Below are positions 1-10,850 of a DNA stretch of 64,000 bases, piece after piece. Both the position numbers and the translations under genes were made by a program. Under the pieces are notes generated by a model. That model saw only the letters and a list, made by a program, of their open reading frames with translations. It ran no database searches and had not been told where the DNA came from. The stretch comes from Rhyacophila brunnea (Eukaryota > Arthropoda > Insecta > Trichoptera > Rhyacophilidae): the NCBI GenBank assembly GCA_022495005.1, contig JAGYXB010001751.1, positions 1 through 64,000 of the forward strand, given 5' to 3'. How positions within the stretch are numbered: the stretch's first letter is position 1; the number at the start of each line of letters is the position of its first letter.

Positions 1-391
1 TATCACTATCACAAGTGAAACGTGAGTCTCTGTTTTTAATATCTACCTTACAATACAATGATAGCTACCCGTGTTCTATAACGTTGGACATCGAGCGAAA
101 GAAAATAAATAAAATTATATTTAATTTGGACCTTGCAGTGCCAATAGCGATTCATTATCCATTGTTGCATATTATTAAAACTCCTCTTCTTCCTTACCCA
201 CTGCATCTAATTTGTAGTTTAGATACCACATGTTTTCCCTCCACCACTCACGACGTTCTTCTTCCACTCCTTTCCACGGATATACTGGTGGTTTTCCGTA
301 ATATACCTACCCAGTGATACCTAAGTAGGTAGATACCTTTCCATTTCACTTTGTGCATATCTTTTTCTTCATTGTCTCTACTGGTCCATGT
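1..391. other. No supported gene; AT-rich flank
   Basis: A 100-codon open frame (15-317) runs through here. It has no recognisable domain, low-complexity hydrophobic content and no splice or start context that supports it, so I do not call a gene. Read on the minus strand, bases 180-310 are rich in Glu/Arg/Trp codons and could be a decayed retroelement tail, but no motif confirms this. Confidence 0.4.
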
Positions 392-399
392 TTCACAAC

Positions 400-793
400 C
401 ATGGCCCCCACGGGGGGCTGATAGGGCTCTAGCCTGAGGGCCCGGGCTCAGGAGGGACCCGGAGAGGCTAGTCGACCAATAAGTGAGCTAAACACACATC
501 ACAACTTTGCGTCACTAGTAATAGCGCTATTTTCCTGGAATAATATTATTATTAAATATTATGTGGTTTTACGATACCATTTTTAATTGTGTATCAATAC
601 TCGACATCTCCATAATTCAAATGGATGTATTAAAATATACAATAAACCATTAAATATACACATTAATTTTACCGCGTACATCATTTGGAAAACGCTACTG
701 TAAAGAGTCACAATGTCTTTATCCATAACGATAGGTAGGGGGCCCCGCCAAAGACCGTAGCTTGGGGGCCCGTTTCACGATGTGGGGCCCATG
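400..793. mobile_element. hAT-like MITE, GGCCCCCA family, copy 1
   Basis: The ends are inverted (CATGGCCCCCAC at the left, a diverged GTGGGGCCCATG at the right). The element is flanked by a perfect 8-bp TSD, ttcacaac, at 392-399 and 794-801. The outer 60-100 bp on each side are GC-rich (CTAGCCT and GGGCCC words) and the 250-bp core is AT-rich and non-coding. An 8-bp TSD is the hallmark of hAT-type integration. Related copies lie at 3582-4024, 47776-48174 and 58884-59924. Confidence 0.9.
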
Positions 794-945
794 TTCACAA
801 CCATACGTTAGCATCGATGAATCGACGTTGAAACTATACACACTAACACATCATTTTAGGAGTATACCATGGTGTAAAGATCAGAGTTGTGCTGAAGTAT
901 CACAGGAATAACAGCTCTCCGAACTGTGAATAGCGTGCAAAGATA

Positions 946-2245
946 CGAGGGTGGGTCAATAATTCCTTAGAAAAAAGCATTAAAACAGTTTTTATTTTTG
1001 TATTTTTTTTTTATTTCTCAACATAATCTCCTTGGAGCTCAATACACTTGGTTAGACGTTTCTCAATTTTTTAAACCGTCAGAAAAATAAGTTTTCGGAA
1101 GGTCCTCAAAATAAGCATTTGTCCGATCGATGACTTCTTCATTTGAAAAAAAACGTTGTCCACTTAGCCATTTTTTTAAGTTTGGGAAAAGGAAAAAGTC
1201 ACTGGGGGCTAAATCTGGCGAATACGGTGGGTGGTCGACCAATTCGAACTTTAATTCTTCAATTTTAGCCATTGATCGTAAACATGTGTGAACACGGGCA
1301 TTGTCCTGATGAAAGAGGATTTTTTTCCTGTTTAAATGAGGCCGTTTTTCTTCAATTTTGTTTTTAGCTGGTCCAATAAAGATGCATAATAATCCCCTGT
1401 TATTGTTTTTCCTTTTTCCAAATAGTCAACGAAAATAATTCCACGTGCATCCCAAAATACAGTAGCCATAACCTTACCAGCTGATTTTACGTTTTCGCCT
1501 TCTTTGGACATGGTTCGCCTTTCGCAATCCACTGCTTTGACTGTTCTTTCGTCTCGGGAGTATAGTGGTGTATCCATGTTTCATCTACAGTCACAAAGCG
1601 ACGAAAAAATTCATCCGGATTGCGTTGCATGAGCGACAACAGGGCTTTAGAGGCCACCACCCTATTGCGTTTATTGTCGACTGTGAGCAAACGCGGCACC
1701 CATCTTGCAGAAATATTTTTTCATGCCCAATTTGTCATGTAAAATAGAAATGACGCTACCTTTTGAGATCCCTGTAACCTCAATTATCTCACTCAACTTT
1801 AATCTTCGGTCACTTAACACCATATCGTGGATTTTATTGATCATTTCTGGTGTAGTCACCTCTACAGGACGTCCTGAGCGTGGTTCATCCTTTGTTGATG
1901 TACGACCACGTTTAAATTCATTTAACCAGTTATAAATAGTTGCAAGTGAAGGAGCAGATATGCCGTGAACTAAATCCAACTCATTTTTTATTTCCTTTGC
2001 TGTTAACCCTTTTATATTAAAATGTTTAATAACAGCTCTAAACTCAATTTTCTCCATTTTCCATTTTTCCATTTTCCACAAGCAAATTTTTTTTTAAATG
2101 TACGAGAAACACACAACAACCCGACCAATCTGATTGAAACTTCGCAGCATACTGAATCGGTAGTGCCGCTGCATGAAAACAAACCGCTTACAGTACTAGT
2201 CGCGCCACCTGTCGGCTTTTCTAAGGACTTATTGACCCACCCTCG
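946..2245 (-). mobile_element. mariner DNA transposon, full length but inactive
   Basis: The 1,300-bp element has nearly perfect 30-bp terminal inverted repeats. The left one begins CGAGGGTGGGTCAATA and the right one ends TATTGACCCACCCTCG. It is flanked by TA dinucleotides (944-945 and 2246-2247), the duplicated target of Tc1/mariner elements. Length, TIRs and internal transposase agree with a canonical mariner. The single coding frame, on the minus strand, is broken (separate entry). Confidence 0.95.
1011..2081 (-). pseudogene. mariner transposase pseudogene (DD34D type)
   Basis: The frame would encode the transposase that cuts and pastes mariner at TA sites. The N-terminal part (about 2081-1700) has the paired helix-turn-helix region: ISAPSLATIYNWLNEFKRG, then SGRPVEVTTPEMI, a GRPR-like linker. 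The catalytic core follows in pieces. VTVDETWIHHYTPE carries the first Asp, FHQDNARVHTC carries the second, and YSPDLAPSDFFLFPNLKKWL carries the third in the mariner D,D34D spacing. The protein ends near the stop at 1011-1013 after a conserved IEKRLTKCIEL tail. The pieces fall in different frames, with shifts near 1700, 1487, 1325 and 1070, so at least four indels have occurred and no functional protein can be made. All three catalytic Asp codons survive, which suggests fairly recent decay. Confidence 0.93.
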
Positions 2246-2247
2246 TA

Positions 2248-3547
2248 CCTTCTCTGTTTTCCCGTAGGTACCTATATCGCCGAAAATGTACTACAAGCTA
2301 ATTAATAATTTCCCCGCGCACTGGTTCTAATATTGAAATTAATTTGTTCCCGCAAACGGCCATTATAAAATGAGAAAAAAAAATCCATGGTAGGTACTTA
2401 CCTACCTACTTATGTAAGAAAAAATACCTGGTCCAATTAATTTACTATTCTTAAATGATTTTTCTATTTTTGTTCATAAGCATTGTCTTCTATTTTAGAT
2501 TCTATATATTGTATACATAGCAACCTAATTATAATATTCAAAAAAGTTTACTGATCTCTGACGTCGTTTCAATTCTAGCGACAAAATGTAACCGTGATTT
2601 GCGGAGATTTATTCGTCTAATTATTTGTATAACGAGCAAACAGCGAGCGGACTGCTAGTACCATCTCTCGGGGAATAGACAAACGAGGAAAAATAATTAC
2701 CTTTCTCTGTGTAGCGTACATCGCTACTTTTCACCGCACTTATTTATAAACGACCTCTTTATATCTACTTAATTATTTAACTGCGGTCGGAGGGTCACAA
2801 TTAATTAAAAATTAATGTGGCTCTCCATTTATTAAAATTTTCATTTTTCTTATTAATAATACCTATGTCTTTACCAACGAAGGTAGGTAACCTATGTATG
2901 AAAATATGAATTTAGGCCACAATTTTATATTATCAGGATGCGAAGGGCCAGATTTACCCGTTTAATGGCCCTGGGATAATACAATCTGGGGGCACTAAAA
3001 ATACTTAAAAATGCTAAAAATACAAGTATTTAAAAAAATATTTTACTCTCCAAATGAATTTAACATTTCATGCTATACCTATTGTGGAAATGTAAAAAGA
3101 TACTTACTAAAAAAATACCCTCGTACACCGGGACCCTCTTTACGAAAGGGGCTACATAAGTCAGTGATTTCTATAAGGCCAAATGCTACCCTTGGGTGGA
3201 TTTGGAATACTGTCTCAATTTTAAAGCATAATTTGATATACGACGTGCCTACAATTTTTTATATAAGTATGTACACATCATCAATATCATTACCTATTTC
3301 AATTTACCAAAAAAATAAAATAAGACTAATAATAAACTGTCTAAAAAAATAAATATTTAACTACCCTAACTAGGAAAATAATGTATTTTGATTCCGTTCA
3401 GTAACCTACCGCCCTTGTGTATTTCATATATTTCAATATGCATACCAAATGTATCAGTTTATATAATTGAATTTAATATAAGTAATTACTATTATTGTTA
3501 TTTAAATATTTAAAAATATCCTAGGGCAACAGGGCCGATCTTAGTAA
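2248..3547. other. AT-rich non-coding stretch with a decayed repeat
   Basis: No gene is supported. Bases 2946-3537 start and end with short GC-rich words (agggccagatttacc on the left; cctagggcaacagggccgat on the right) that resemble decayed hAT termini. I cannot find a convincing TSD or matched inverted ends. The 113-codon open frame at 3011-3352 is Lys/Ile/Tyr-rich and has no family signature. Confidence 0.4.
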
Positions 3548-4222
3548 AAGCGCGTTGACACGGTCCTAGTACAATCCAAGTCATGGCCCCCACATCCTGA
3601 AGCGGCCCCCCAGGCTAGGATCATTGGTGGGGCCCCCTACCTACCGCTAAGGATAAAGACAGTATAATGCTTTCCAAACAGTAGCGTTTTCCAAATGGTG
3701 TACGCGGTAAAATTAATGTGTATATTCAGTGTTTTTTTGTATATTGTAATCAATTTTTAATACATCCATTTGAATTATGGAGTTGTCGAGTACCTACTGA
3801 TACTTACACAATTAAAAATTGTATCGTACAACCACACAATTTCAATTAATAATATTATTGAAGGAAAATAGCAACAAGGAAGCAGGCGACTTTTTTTTAT
3901 TAGTGAAGCAAATTTGTGATATGTGTTTATCTCACTTATCTGGTCGACTCGCCTCGCCGGGCCCCCCCTGAGCCCGGCCCCCAGGCTTGGGCCCTGTCAG
4001 CCCCCCCCCCTTGTGGGGGCCATGATCCAAGTACACTTGGACCGAGTGCCATCGAAGTGCACTCATATGAGACATCTTCATACTAATTATTCCTATCCAA
4101 GCTACTTGGACCGCGTTCTACTCATCCAAGTTAGCTTGGATGGGAATAATTAGTATGAAGCTGTCACTTGGATGGCACTTGGTCCAAGTGTACTTGTATC
4201 GTACTTGGACCGTGTCAACCCG
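3548..4222. mobile_element. Foldback MITE (cggtccaagtac family), copy 1, interrupted
   Basis: The two parts (3548-3581 and 4025-4222) together make a hairpin element with long inverted arms built from the words CGGTCCAAGTAC, ATCCAAGTACACTTGGACC and GAGTGCCATCC. A more intact copy lies at 44859-45077. The left arm is split after base 3581 by a hAT-like MITE (3582-4024) that duplicated 8 bp of the host arm (atccaagt). Removing the insertion and one TSD copy restores the order seen in the other copy. Confidence 0.85.
3582..4024. mobile_element. hAT-like MITE, GGCCCCCA family, copy 2 (nested)
   Basis: The ends are CATGGCCCCCACA and TGTGGGGGCCATG, perfect inverted repeats of at least 13 bp. They are flanked by the TSD atccaagt (3574-3581 and 4025-4032). 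The internal sequence matches copy 1 in inverted orientation (a taggtagggggcc-type motif near the left, cctcgccggg near the right). There is no coding capacity. It sits inside a foldback MITE and so is younger than it. Confidence 0.93.
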
Positions 4223-4633
4223 ATTAGAGTAGGTATCTATCTATTTGCGCAAGCTAGGCTCCTACGTAGGTAGGTATGTTGGTTTCCTTTTAAAACCGGT
4301 TGAAGAAGGGGTTACTCATCATTTTCGACATTTCGATAATATCACAAAACTTCATAGGCACGTACCTAATCAACGTATTTGTTTTTTGCTTTTAAAATTT
4401 TATAATTAAATTACACATACCTAATGCAATGACGGGCTTTTAGTTTTCTCAGTAACAATTAAAATTAATAAGAAGTACCTACTTATAATAATTTTTATTA
4501 GTGGTATTGAATAGAATATGGCTTTATTAGATTTATGTCACTCTCGATTTTTCCTTTCGAAGCAAGTGAACTATCCCTAATGATGACTTTAACATTTTTT
4601 TATTGCACCTAACTTGGGCGCGCCCACGACCCA
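4223..4633. other. No gene seen
   Basis: AT-rich sequence with scattered taggtaggta words. No coding frame, RNA gene or terminal repeat can be supported. Confidence 0.5.
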
Positions 4634-4642
4634 ACCGCGGGA

Positions 4643-4984
4643 GGGAATGAGACAACTGGACGCCAGGACAATTGGACGCCGCACTGTCGTAGACACGTAA
4701 ACAGAACGTAGACTAGGATTTTTACTCAGTTTCTATCTACTACTTAGTAGTTTTAATTCATTTTACTCTTAACATAATGTTTTTTTATTATTTAAAAGTC
4801 TAAGGCTTTATATATACGACGTGTGCATATTGAAATTCTCATCAACTATTAAACCATAATATAATAATTTAAATATAAATATTAATATTAAACATTTTTT
4901 TTAAAGTACCTATAAGTACCTAACGTATATTTATTTTCGAATTGCGTGGCGTCCAGTTGTCCGGCGCCAAATCGCCCTAGACCC
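4643..4984. mobile_element. MITE with ACAACTGGACGCC subterminal repeats, copy 1
   Basis: The 342-bp non-coding element starts GGGAATGAGAC and ends CGCCCTAGACCC. It is flanked by a 9-bp direct repeat, accgcggga (4634-4642 and 4985-4993). Both ends carry one or more copies of a GACAACTGGACGCC-like word in opposite orientation. The interior is AT-rich. Copies lie at 8381-8791 (inside coding sequence) and 40642-40935 (decayed). The superfamily is uncertain; an 8-9-bp TSD fits hAT, Merlin or P-like integration. Confidence 0.88.
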
Positions 4985-4993
4985 ACCGCGGGA

Positions 4994-6227
4994 TATAAAC
5001 TGGTAAATCCTCAATAAATAACTGTGCTAATATTACATTAATTCATTGTGAACGCGAAGTTACAGCAGTATACACCAATGTTTTAAATACATATTATGTA
5101 GATAATATAAATACATAATTATATAAAATAATAGTATTCCGTAAATTTGCTATTTTTTAAATAAAATATTTATAATAATTTATTAATTTTAATAATATTA
5201 TAAATAATATTATATACTGCTATCTGTAGTTTACTAGCATAAACATTTTTCAAAATAATACTATCGTTTAATAGTAATCTGTGTTATCTTACGTATGGAA
5301 AAAAATAATTATTAAAATATTATCTATTATCCATAACAGAATCACTTACGCTTATTACGAATAAACTAATAATAAAAATAGTGTGTTTCATATTAATGTA
5401 AATCACAAAAGAATAAAATGAAGCATTTCTTCATTTTGTAATATTTCACAAAGTTTGTTGGTCGTTGGTAGCCCTGTATCATGAGCATCGTTGGTGTGAA
5501 GCTAGCGGCGCTTTTCAAATTAGCACAGCCGGTGTAAATACAAGATTTTTTTTGTCAGAATCAATACCTAGTTATATTATAATGTGGGTATATTCATTTT
5601 CTATTTATATCTGCCATGGAAAACGCATGTGTATTATTTATCAATAATTTCTTCGATATGTTCACATAATTACTTTAATCCCGACTCGTCTTTGCTAAGA
5701 GTAAATTATATTTTCCTTTCATTTCAGTTTTCACTAACTTTTGAGAACTGTCAAAAATGTCAATGCAATAATTCGGAATTAATTTTCTTGGAACATTCTA
5801 GTATTACTATTCATTCTTGAAGTCAAGGCTAAAGGCCAAAGTCGGACGAAAAATGAAAGTAGGTATTATTAATACAATAATATTTTTCTCGTAATCGTTG
5901 TCAAAAATAGTTGATCCGTATTTTAATATTAACTTTACTATGAAGACGAAAATTTTGTTCGGGAGGTTAGCTCGGGCGCAATGACAGCGTGGAGCATGTT
6001 GAATTTGAATTATTTGAGGTTACCATAGGTCGTCGGATGTGATTGATGTTCTTCAAAAAATTTATTGAATCATTTAGATTTTTAGAATACTTTTATCTTA
6101 TCACTTAAACAGTTCATGAAGCCTGGCTAAGCTTCAGCTGCTATATAAATAATGGAGGAATGAGGCATATGCAAAAATGAACTGTAAAACCAAATAATAA
6201 TAAACAAAGTTTGTCGTAATAATACAG
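4994..6227. other. AT-rich non-coding stretch
   Basis: Very AT-rich with long A/T homopolymer and ATTAT tracts. The overlapping open frames at 5465-5820 have no family motif and atypical composition, so I do not call them genes. No terminal repeat or RNA gene is seen. Confidence 0.45.
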
Positions 6228-6973
6228 CAGTAGCGAAGGATGGAGGTAGGCTGTCACACTAAACATTGTCAGTCATACTCATTTGTTCTCATTGAACCAA
6301 AAATGAAAATTGCAGATGGTTTTTAAAATTCGATTAAACCCTACTTAAACCAAACCGTAATAGATAAAAAATATTTTTCTATATACTTACCTATAAAATA
6401 TCTAACGTTACGTATGTATGATTTAATGCCATAATTTTAGATGTTAAATAGAAGAAATTTTTTATCTAAGCCGGCGGCTCGCACATCTAAATTCGCCTCA
6501 TCTACAACGTGTCGATGTGACTTTGTCAAATGGAGCTCCGCACATTGGTTTAATGCGTCATTTTAGTTTGAAAAAAACAGCTATAGGCACATGCAACTAT
6601 TTTCACCCAACATAACATGCGGCGCGCAGGTATAATCCTTAAATGTCGCACTTTGTCATTCATTTTTGCTTGCCGTGTGATGTCACTGTCCTCACACGGC
6701 TTTGCCTATACGCACATAAAAAAGTTGCAACTTGCGCTCAGTTTTGATTTATGATTATTATCCCAGTCGAGACGGTTTTCAACGTGCTACTGGGCTTAAT
6801 ATCTATTATAGTTTGCGTTAAGTAGGGTTTAATTTAATTTTAAAAACTTACCAATACTAACTATCTGTAATCTGTATTCTTAGTCCAATGAAAACAAATC
6901 AGTATGACTGATAAAATTTAATATGCACTTTTTATGTCGGATCTCCACAGCCTACGTCCACCCTTCGCCACTG
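6228..6973. mobile_element. hAT-like MITE, CAGTGGCGAAGG family, copy 1
   Basis: The element begins CAGTAGCGAAGGATGGAGG and ends CACCCTTCGCCACTG, inverted ends shared with copies at 24334-25438, 48491-49074 and 49677-50157. Internal words (cattgaaccaaaaatg, taaaccaaaccgtaatag, gtctgactga-like) also match those copies. The flanking 8-mers (taatacag and ctatacaa) match only partly, so the TSD has decayed or the ends were captured. A core of about 250 bp (roughly 6470-6790) is absent from the shorter copies and may be an insertion. Confidence 0.85.
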
Positions 6974-7988
6974 CTATACAAAGATGGCACTATACTAGCA
7001 CATTTTTTTTAAAATACAATCTTGCCTGTCTACTCTTAATGGTGGAATGATTTTATGACTTACAAAACGCTGCATGGTGTCAGTTGGCTGTACACATACC
7101 CGATCCGAGATTATTTGCCAATTCCAGAGATTCCAACTGAAAGAAATACCAACACGCTTTGCATTCACTTCAGCAACATTACCTATTGTTGTAACTTTCC
7201 TACTCTAACTCTAATATCGTCATTCTATGTTGTAAACAGCGGCAGCTTGTCTAACATCATACAAGTGCACTGCACTGCTTGCATTGCTATGAAACATCGT
7301 AAATCATATTTTTTCTTCATAGGTTTTTAATATTATCGCTCACTTATTGTAATGCAAACCATAAACCGATGTGCCCATTTTGCCTATCGGCGATAATACA
7401 GGCACTATGCACCGTATACGTCATCTTCACTGAAATCGTTTGTGCCTGGCAATATATTTAGTTTACTTAAAATGAATCCAAAGCTTAGTATTAACTAAAG
7501 CCATTATCAAACAACTTAAACAGTGCTAATCGTTATCGCCATGCGTAAATTACAGAATATCGTGCGCCGACCGGGTAAAATGACATCATATCGCTCTGAG
7601 TAGAGAGCAATTACAGATTTGAATTATGGTTTGTTATTATAGACGCTGCAGCTTACTATTCACGCTCAAATTATGTTTAGTATCATATTTAGCAATCTCG
7701 TATGTAAAATGGCTGTTAAACTAAAAACAATAGAATTCATTATTTTCTAAATTTATAATGGGTAAGAAATATAATACAATGTCGGTAAGATTTTTTGATT
7801 TATATGTAGGTACTGCAATTTAAATCAGTGAAGATCAAAATAATTTGCTACCTACCGCATTTCTGGAAAATTAATATTTCATTATAATTGAATCTCCATG
7901 AATAACGATTGGCTATAAACTGCTTTATTCATTAGATTGTCTATTTTTAGAACCATATAATAAATCAATGAACACATATTTATTCTAG
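6974..7988. other. No gene called; upstream flank of the Myb/SANT-like exons
   Basis: A 91-codon frame (7055-7330) has no recognisable domain. I looked for a Myb/SANT DNA-binding exon, expected upstream of 7989, and saw none with the conserved tryptophans. The sequence ends in a splice acceptor (tattctag, 7981-7988). Confidence 0.4.
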
Positions 7989-8380
7989 CGAACTGCCACG
8001 ATGCTCAAATCATGCTCGAATAGCATGAGAGCCCTCCAGAGGAAGGCTGATACGGCAGAACGAGCCAGCATAATGAGAATTGGTGGTGGTCCACCCTTGG
8101 CTTCCAGATCAGCCAACAACCCCGCTGCGTTTTCATCAGTAGCGGATCATTTGCGAGTAGAGTGGTCTAATAACGCAGATTCTGATGGGGCGCATTTGCA
8201 AACACTACATTCTACACCACTCGACAGCCGTACACCATCACAAGTTCACACACATCAAACAGATACACATAGAGAATCACCACTCCAAATACATTCACTT
8301 CACACATTGAGCGAGCTTCCACATGGCTCCCAAATGGAAATAATTTTACAACCACTTGACACCTCTGACACATCTAGACC

Positions 8381-8791
8381 GGGTCTAGGATAATTTGGCA
8401 CCGGGACAACTGGATGCCACGGAATTCGAAAATAAATAGACATTAGGTACTCATAGGTATGTTAAAAAATATATTTAGTATTATTATTTATATTTAAATG
8501 ATTATAATATTATGATTTAATAGTTGGTGAGAATGTAAATATGCAGACGTAAATAATGATTTAATCGTGCATATGTTTAAGTTCCAACGAAAAAAGAGTT
8601 TTTTATTTTATATAAAGCCTTAGGCATGGTAATTCTCAATCCGCAATAAAGAATACATTATGTTAAGTGTAAAATGAATTAAAACTACTAAGTAGTAGAT
8701 AGAAACTGATTAAAATACCTCGTCTATGTTCTGTATACGTGTCTACGACAGTGCGGCGTCCAATTATCCGGAGTCCAGTCGTCCCATTCCC
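8381..8791. mobile_element. MITE with ACAACTGGACGCC repeats, copy 2, inside an exon
   Basis: The 411-bp copy is inverted relative to the one at 4643-4984. It begins GGGTCTAGGATAATTTGG and ends GTCCCATTCCC, flanked by the TSD tctagacc (8373-8380 and 8792-8799). The host frame reads ...DTSDTSRP up to the insertion and ASPQAYSS after the second TSD, so the insertion site in coding sequence can be read to the base. It carries no coding frame of its own. Confidence 0.93.
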
Positions 8792-9648
8792 TCTAGACCA
8801 GCATCTCCGCAAGCATATTCCTCCATACAATGCAATACAATACAGCACACCGAGGGAGATACAACATCAATTCATATTCAAACACCTCCAACTGCTGCCC
8901 CATTGGCATCACCATCTGCTCGCCGATTGTATCCTCGATTACGAGCGCAGCGGGGAAGTGCTCAAATTCGGCAGTCGGTTATTCGCACCCAGGCAAGGCG
9001 GGCAGGCCATGATTTGACAGTATGATCTATTTATATATTTACTTTAGTTTAATTTTGTATATTTTAGTTTATAAACAGTTTTTATTGAGCGATAAAATAA
9101 TTAATGTAAATGAGTACATAATGGTGGGCAGTTGAATGCACAAAATGTAATCAGAAATATGTTATTGTTTCAGAATAACATTTCGACCCTGACAGAACAA
9201 TTCGTCCGGGAACAGCACACATGAGCCCTGCAGCATTTAGACGAGCAGAACGCACTAGTGGTAATGAATCTTAATTAAAATTTCAATCCATATTAATTTA
9301 TAGGCTTACTCAATCCTTTCAAACTTGACTTCAGGCATACTGTCTTCAAAAATGTCTTGTCTGCTTTGACTTTAAATCGTTAGCATTGAAAAATGAAATA
9401 ATAGAAGCATATACGTAGCATAGTAATTATATTTTAAAAATAATTATTGCACAAGTCATCACATATTAATTATTAATATATATTATAAAAAAGTTTTCTG
9501 CTTTAAAAGCGGCGCGCCGGATGCCTCTCTTTGAATAATCAACATTATGAGAGTACATTATGTATGAATTGTTCACAAATAATGACATAATATTATTTCA
9601 TATCAGAGGGACTTCTTGAGCGTGCAGCATGAGCAGATGCTGCACCTT

Positions 9649-9757
9649 TCCAACGAGAACCACGAACGGACGCAGCGGCATGCGGACGAGGACCGCGAAC
9701 GGAAGCTGCGGCATGCGTACGAGGACCGCGAACGGACGCTGCGGCATGAGGACATGG
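9649..9757 (+). repeat. In-frame tandem repeat of a 33-bp coding unit
   Basis: About three degenerate units of 33 bp (core gaggaccgcgaacgga followed by gctgcggcatg) repeat in frame. Each encodes an 11-residue block of the kind H-A-D-E-D-R-E-R-K-L-R. The tract is GC-rich in an AT-rich region and gives a heptad-like charged helix within the 9607-9771 exon. Confidence 0.8.
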
Positions 9758-10429
9758 AGCATGCGCAACGGGTAATGAAATTTTATTCAAATTTCAATCC
9801 ATATTAAAATAAACACGTAGATTGCATAGCGTGCAATGTCGCGCACAAACTATTCATTACGGTTAGTTAATTATAATGATTAACCGATAACCTATGCTTT
9901 CGTTCATTTCCGTTTGACGCAATCCGTGCATACTTTCCATACATAATAATAATTGACATAATTATTACTATTAGCTAAGTACATATTTATATACATAATA
10001 ATACTTTAATTTATATAGTTATTAGTAACTTAATTAAATTTCATTCTTCCCTTTTACTCAATTAGTTTACCTGTTTAATTCCTTCTACGCCTAGTGTTTA
10101 TCAGATTCGATACACTAGGATAGGACTTTATCTGGAATAAAAACGGTGTCAGCTAATCAAAGAGATACGTGGAATGTTTTATTAAGCCGGTCTCGTGAGG
10201 TCGGTGTCATGCTTTAGGCCATCCCTAATTACTACCACTGGTTTCATTATTATTTTGTACTTGAACATTTACAAAGAATTCAAAACATACCTAGATCTAA
10301 AAACTGGTCCATCCATCGCTAATAAATAATACGTATATTATATTATTTCAGATGCAGATTGGCGATGCAGAACTGCAGTGTCGGTTAGCAGAGCTCGATG
10401 CAATAAATGCAAGGTGACAACTGCACTGC

Positions 10430-10838
10430 CGATTTATAATTATAAATTCAAATTTGGGATCACAGAGATTATCAATATAATTTTTTATCGTAAATATTTT
10501 ACTAAAATAATCTCATCATAAATTATACTAATGGTTTTATAAATGCGTTTAAAAATTAATAAATGTAAAAAATCTTAACACCACTGCACATTATGTACTG
10601 AAATATGACTATATTCTAAAACATTAGAGCGAGAGGTTTAAAAGAATACTATTTTTATGTAATAAAATACTTTATGCAGTCATCAAATGTTTAAAATAAA
10701 TATAAAGGATAATAAGGCTTCAAAATTATATAAATAGATTATCTACAACGTTTAAGGTATGTCCAGGATCATGCTTTGAAAATAGAACAAAAGCTCCTTT
10801 TTGACCTACGCTGAGCATGTCCCCCCTTAATTTCAGCA
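10430..10838. repeat. Dispersed repeat, copy 1 (inverted copy at 56290-56640)
   Basis: This stretch follows directly on the last exon of the Myb/SANT-like gene. It is closely similar to 56290-56640 read on the opposite strand, sharing for example gcagtcatcaaatgttt, gtctaaaacattagagcg-like and aaatttgggatcacagag words. The match ends at a GACCTACG word near 10809-10815. It looks like the 3' terminal part of a DNA transposon, possibly the PIF/Harbinger element that carried the upstream gene. Confidence 0.7.
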
Positions 10839-10850
10839 TATCGTCATTAA

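Larger units (their letters stand above)
7989..10417 (+). pseudogene. PIF/Harbinger accessory (Myb/SANT-like) gene, C-terminal exons, interrupted
   Basis: The gene resembles the C-terminal half of the Myb/SANT-like DNA-binding proteins that PIF/Harbinger elements carry beside their transposase. Exon 1 begins after an acceptor at 7988 and encodes RKADTAERASIMRIGGGPP, the linker with the TGGGPP-type signature of this family. It then has a Ser/Thr/His-rich stretch. It is split at 8380 by a 411-bp MITE and resumes at 8800 (ASPQAYSS), running to a stop at 9025. A further piece near 9174 (STLTEQFVREQH) has an in-frame stop. A clean exon at 9607-9771 encodes a charged coiled-coil (HERTQRHADEDRER and repeats). 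It is joined in phase 0 across an intron (gtaatg to tttcag) to a last exon, 10352-10417, ending AELDAINAR. The N-terminal DNA-binding exon is missing, so it is probably dead. The family assignment rests on pattern memory. Confidence 0.6.

Noticed and set aside
15..317. 100-codon ORF at the left edge
   Set aside because: Low-complexity hydrophobic content, no domain, no start context; expected by chance at this base composition.
8726..9025. Independent 99-codon gene
   Set aside because: Its first part is MITE sequence and its second part is the resumed exon of the Myb/SANT-like gene; it is a hybrid reading, not a gene.
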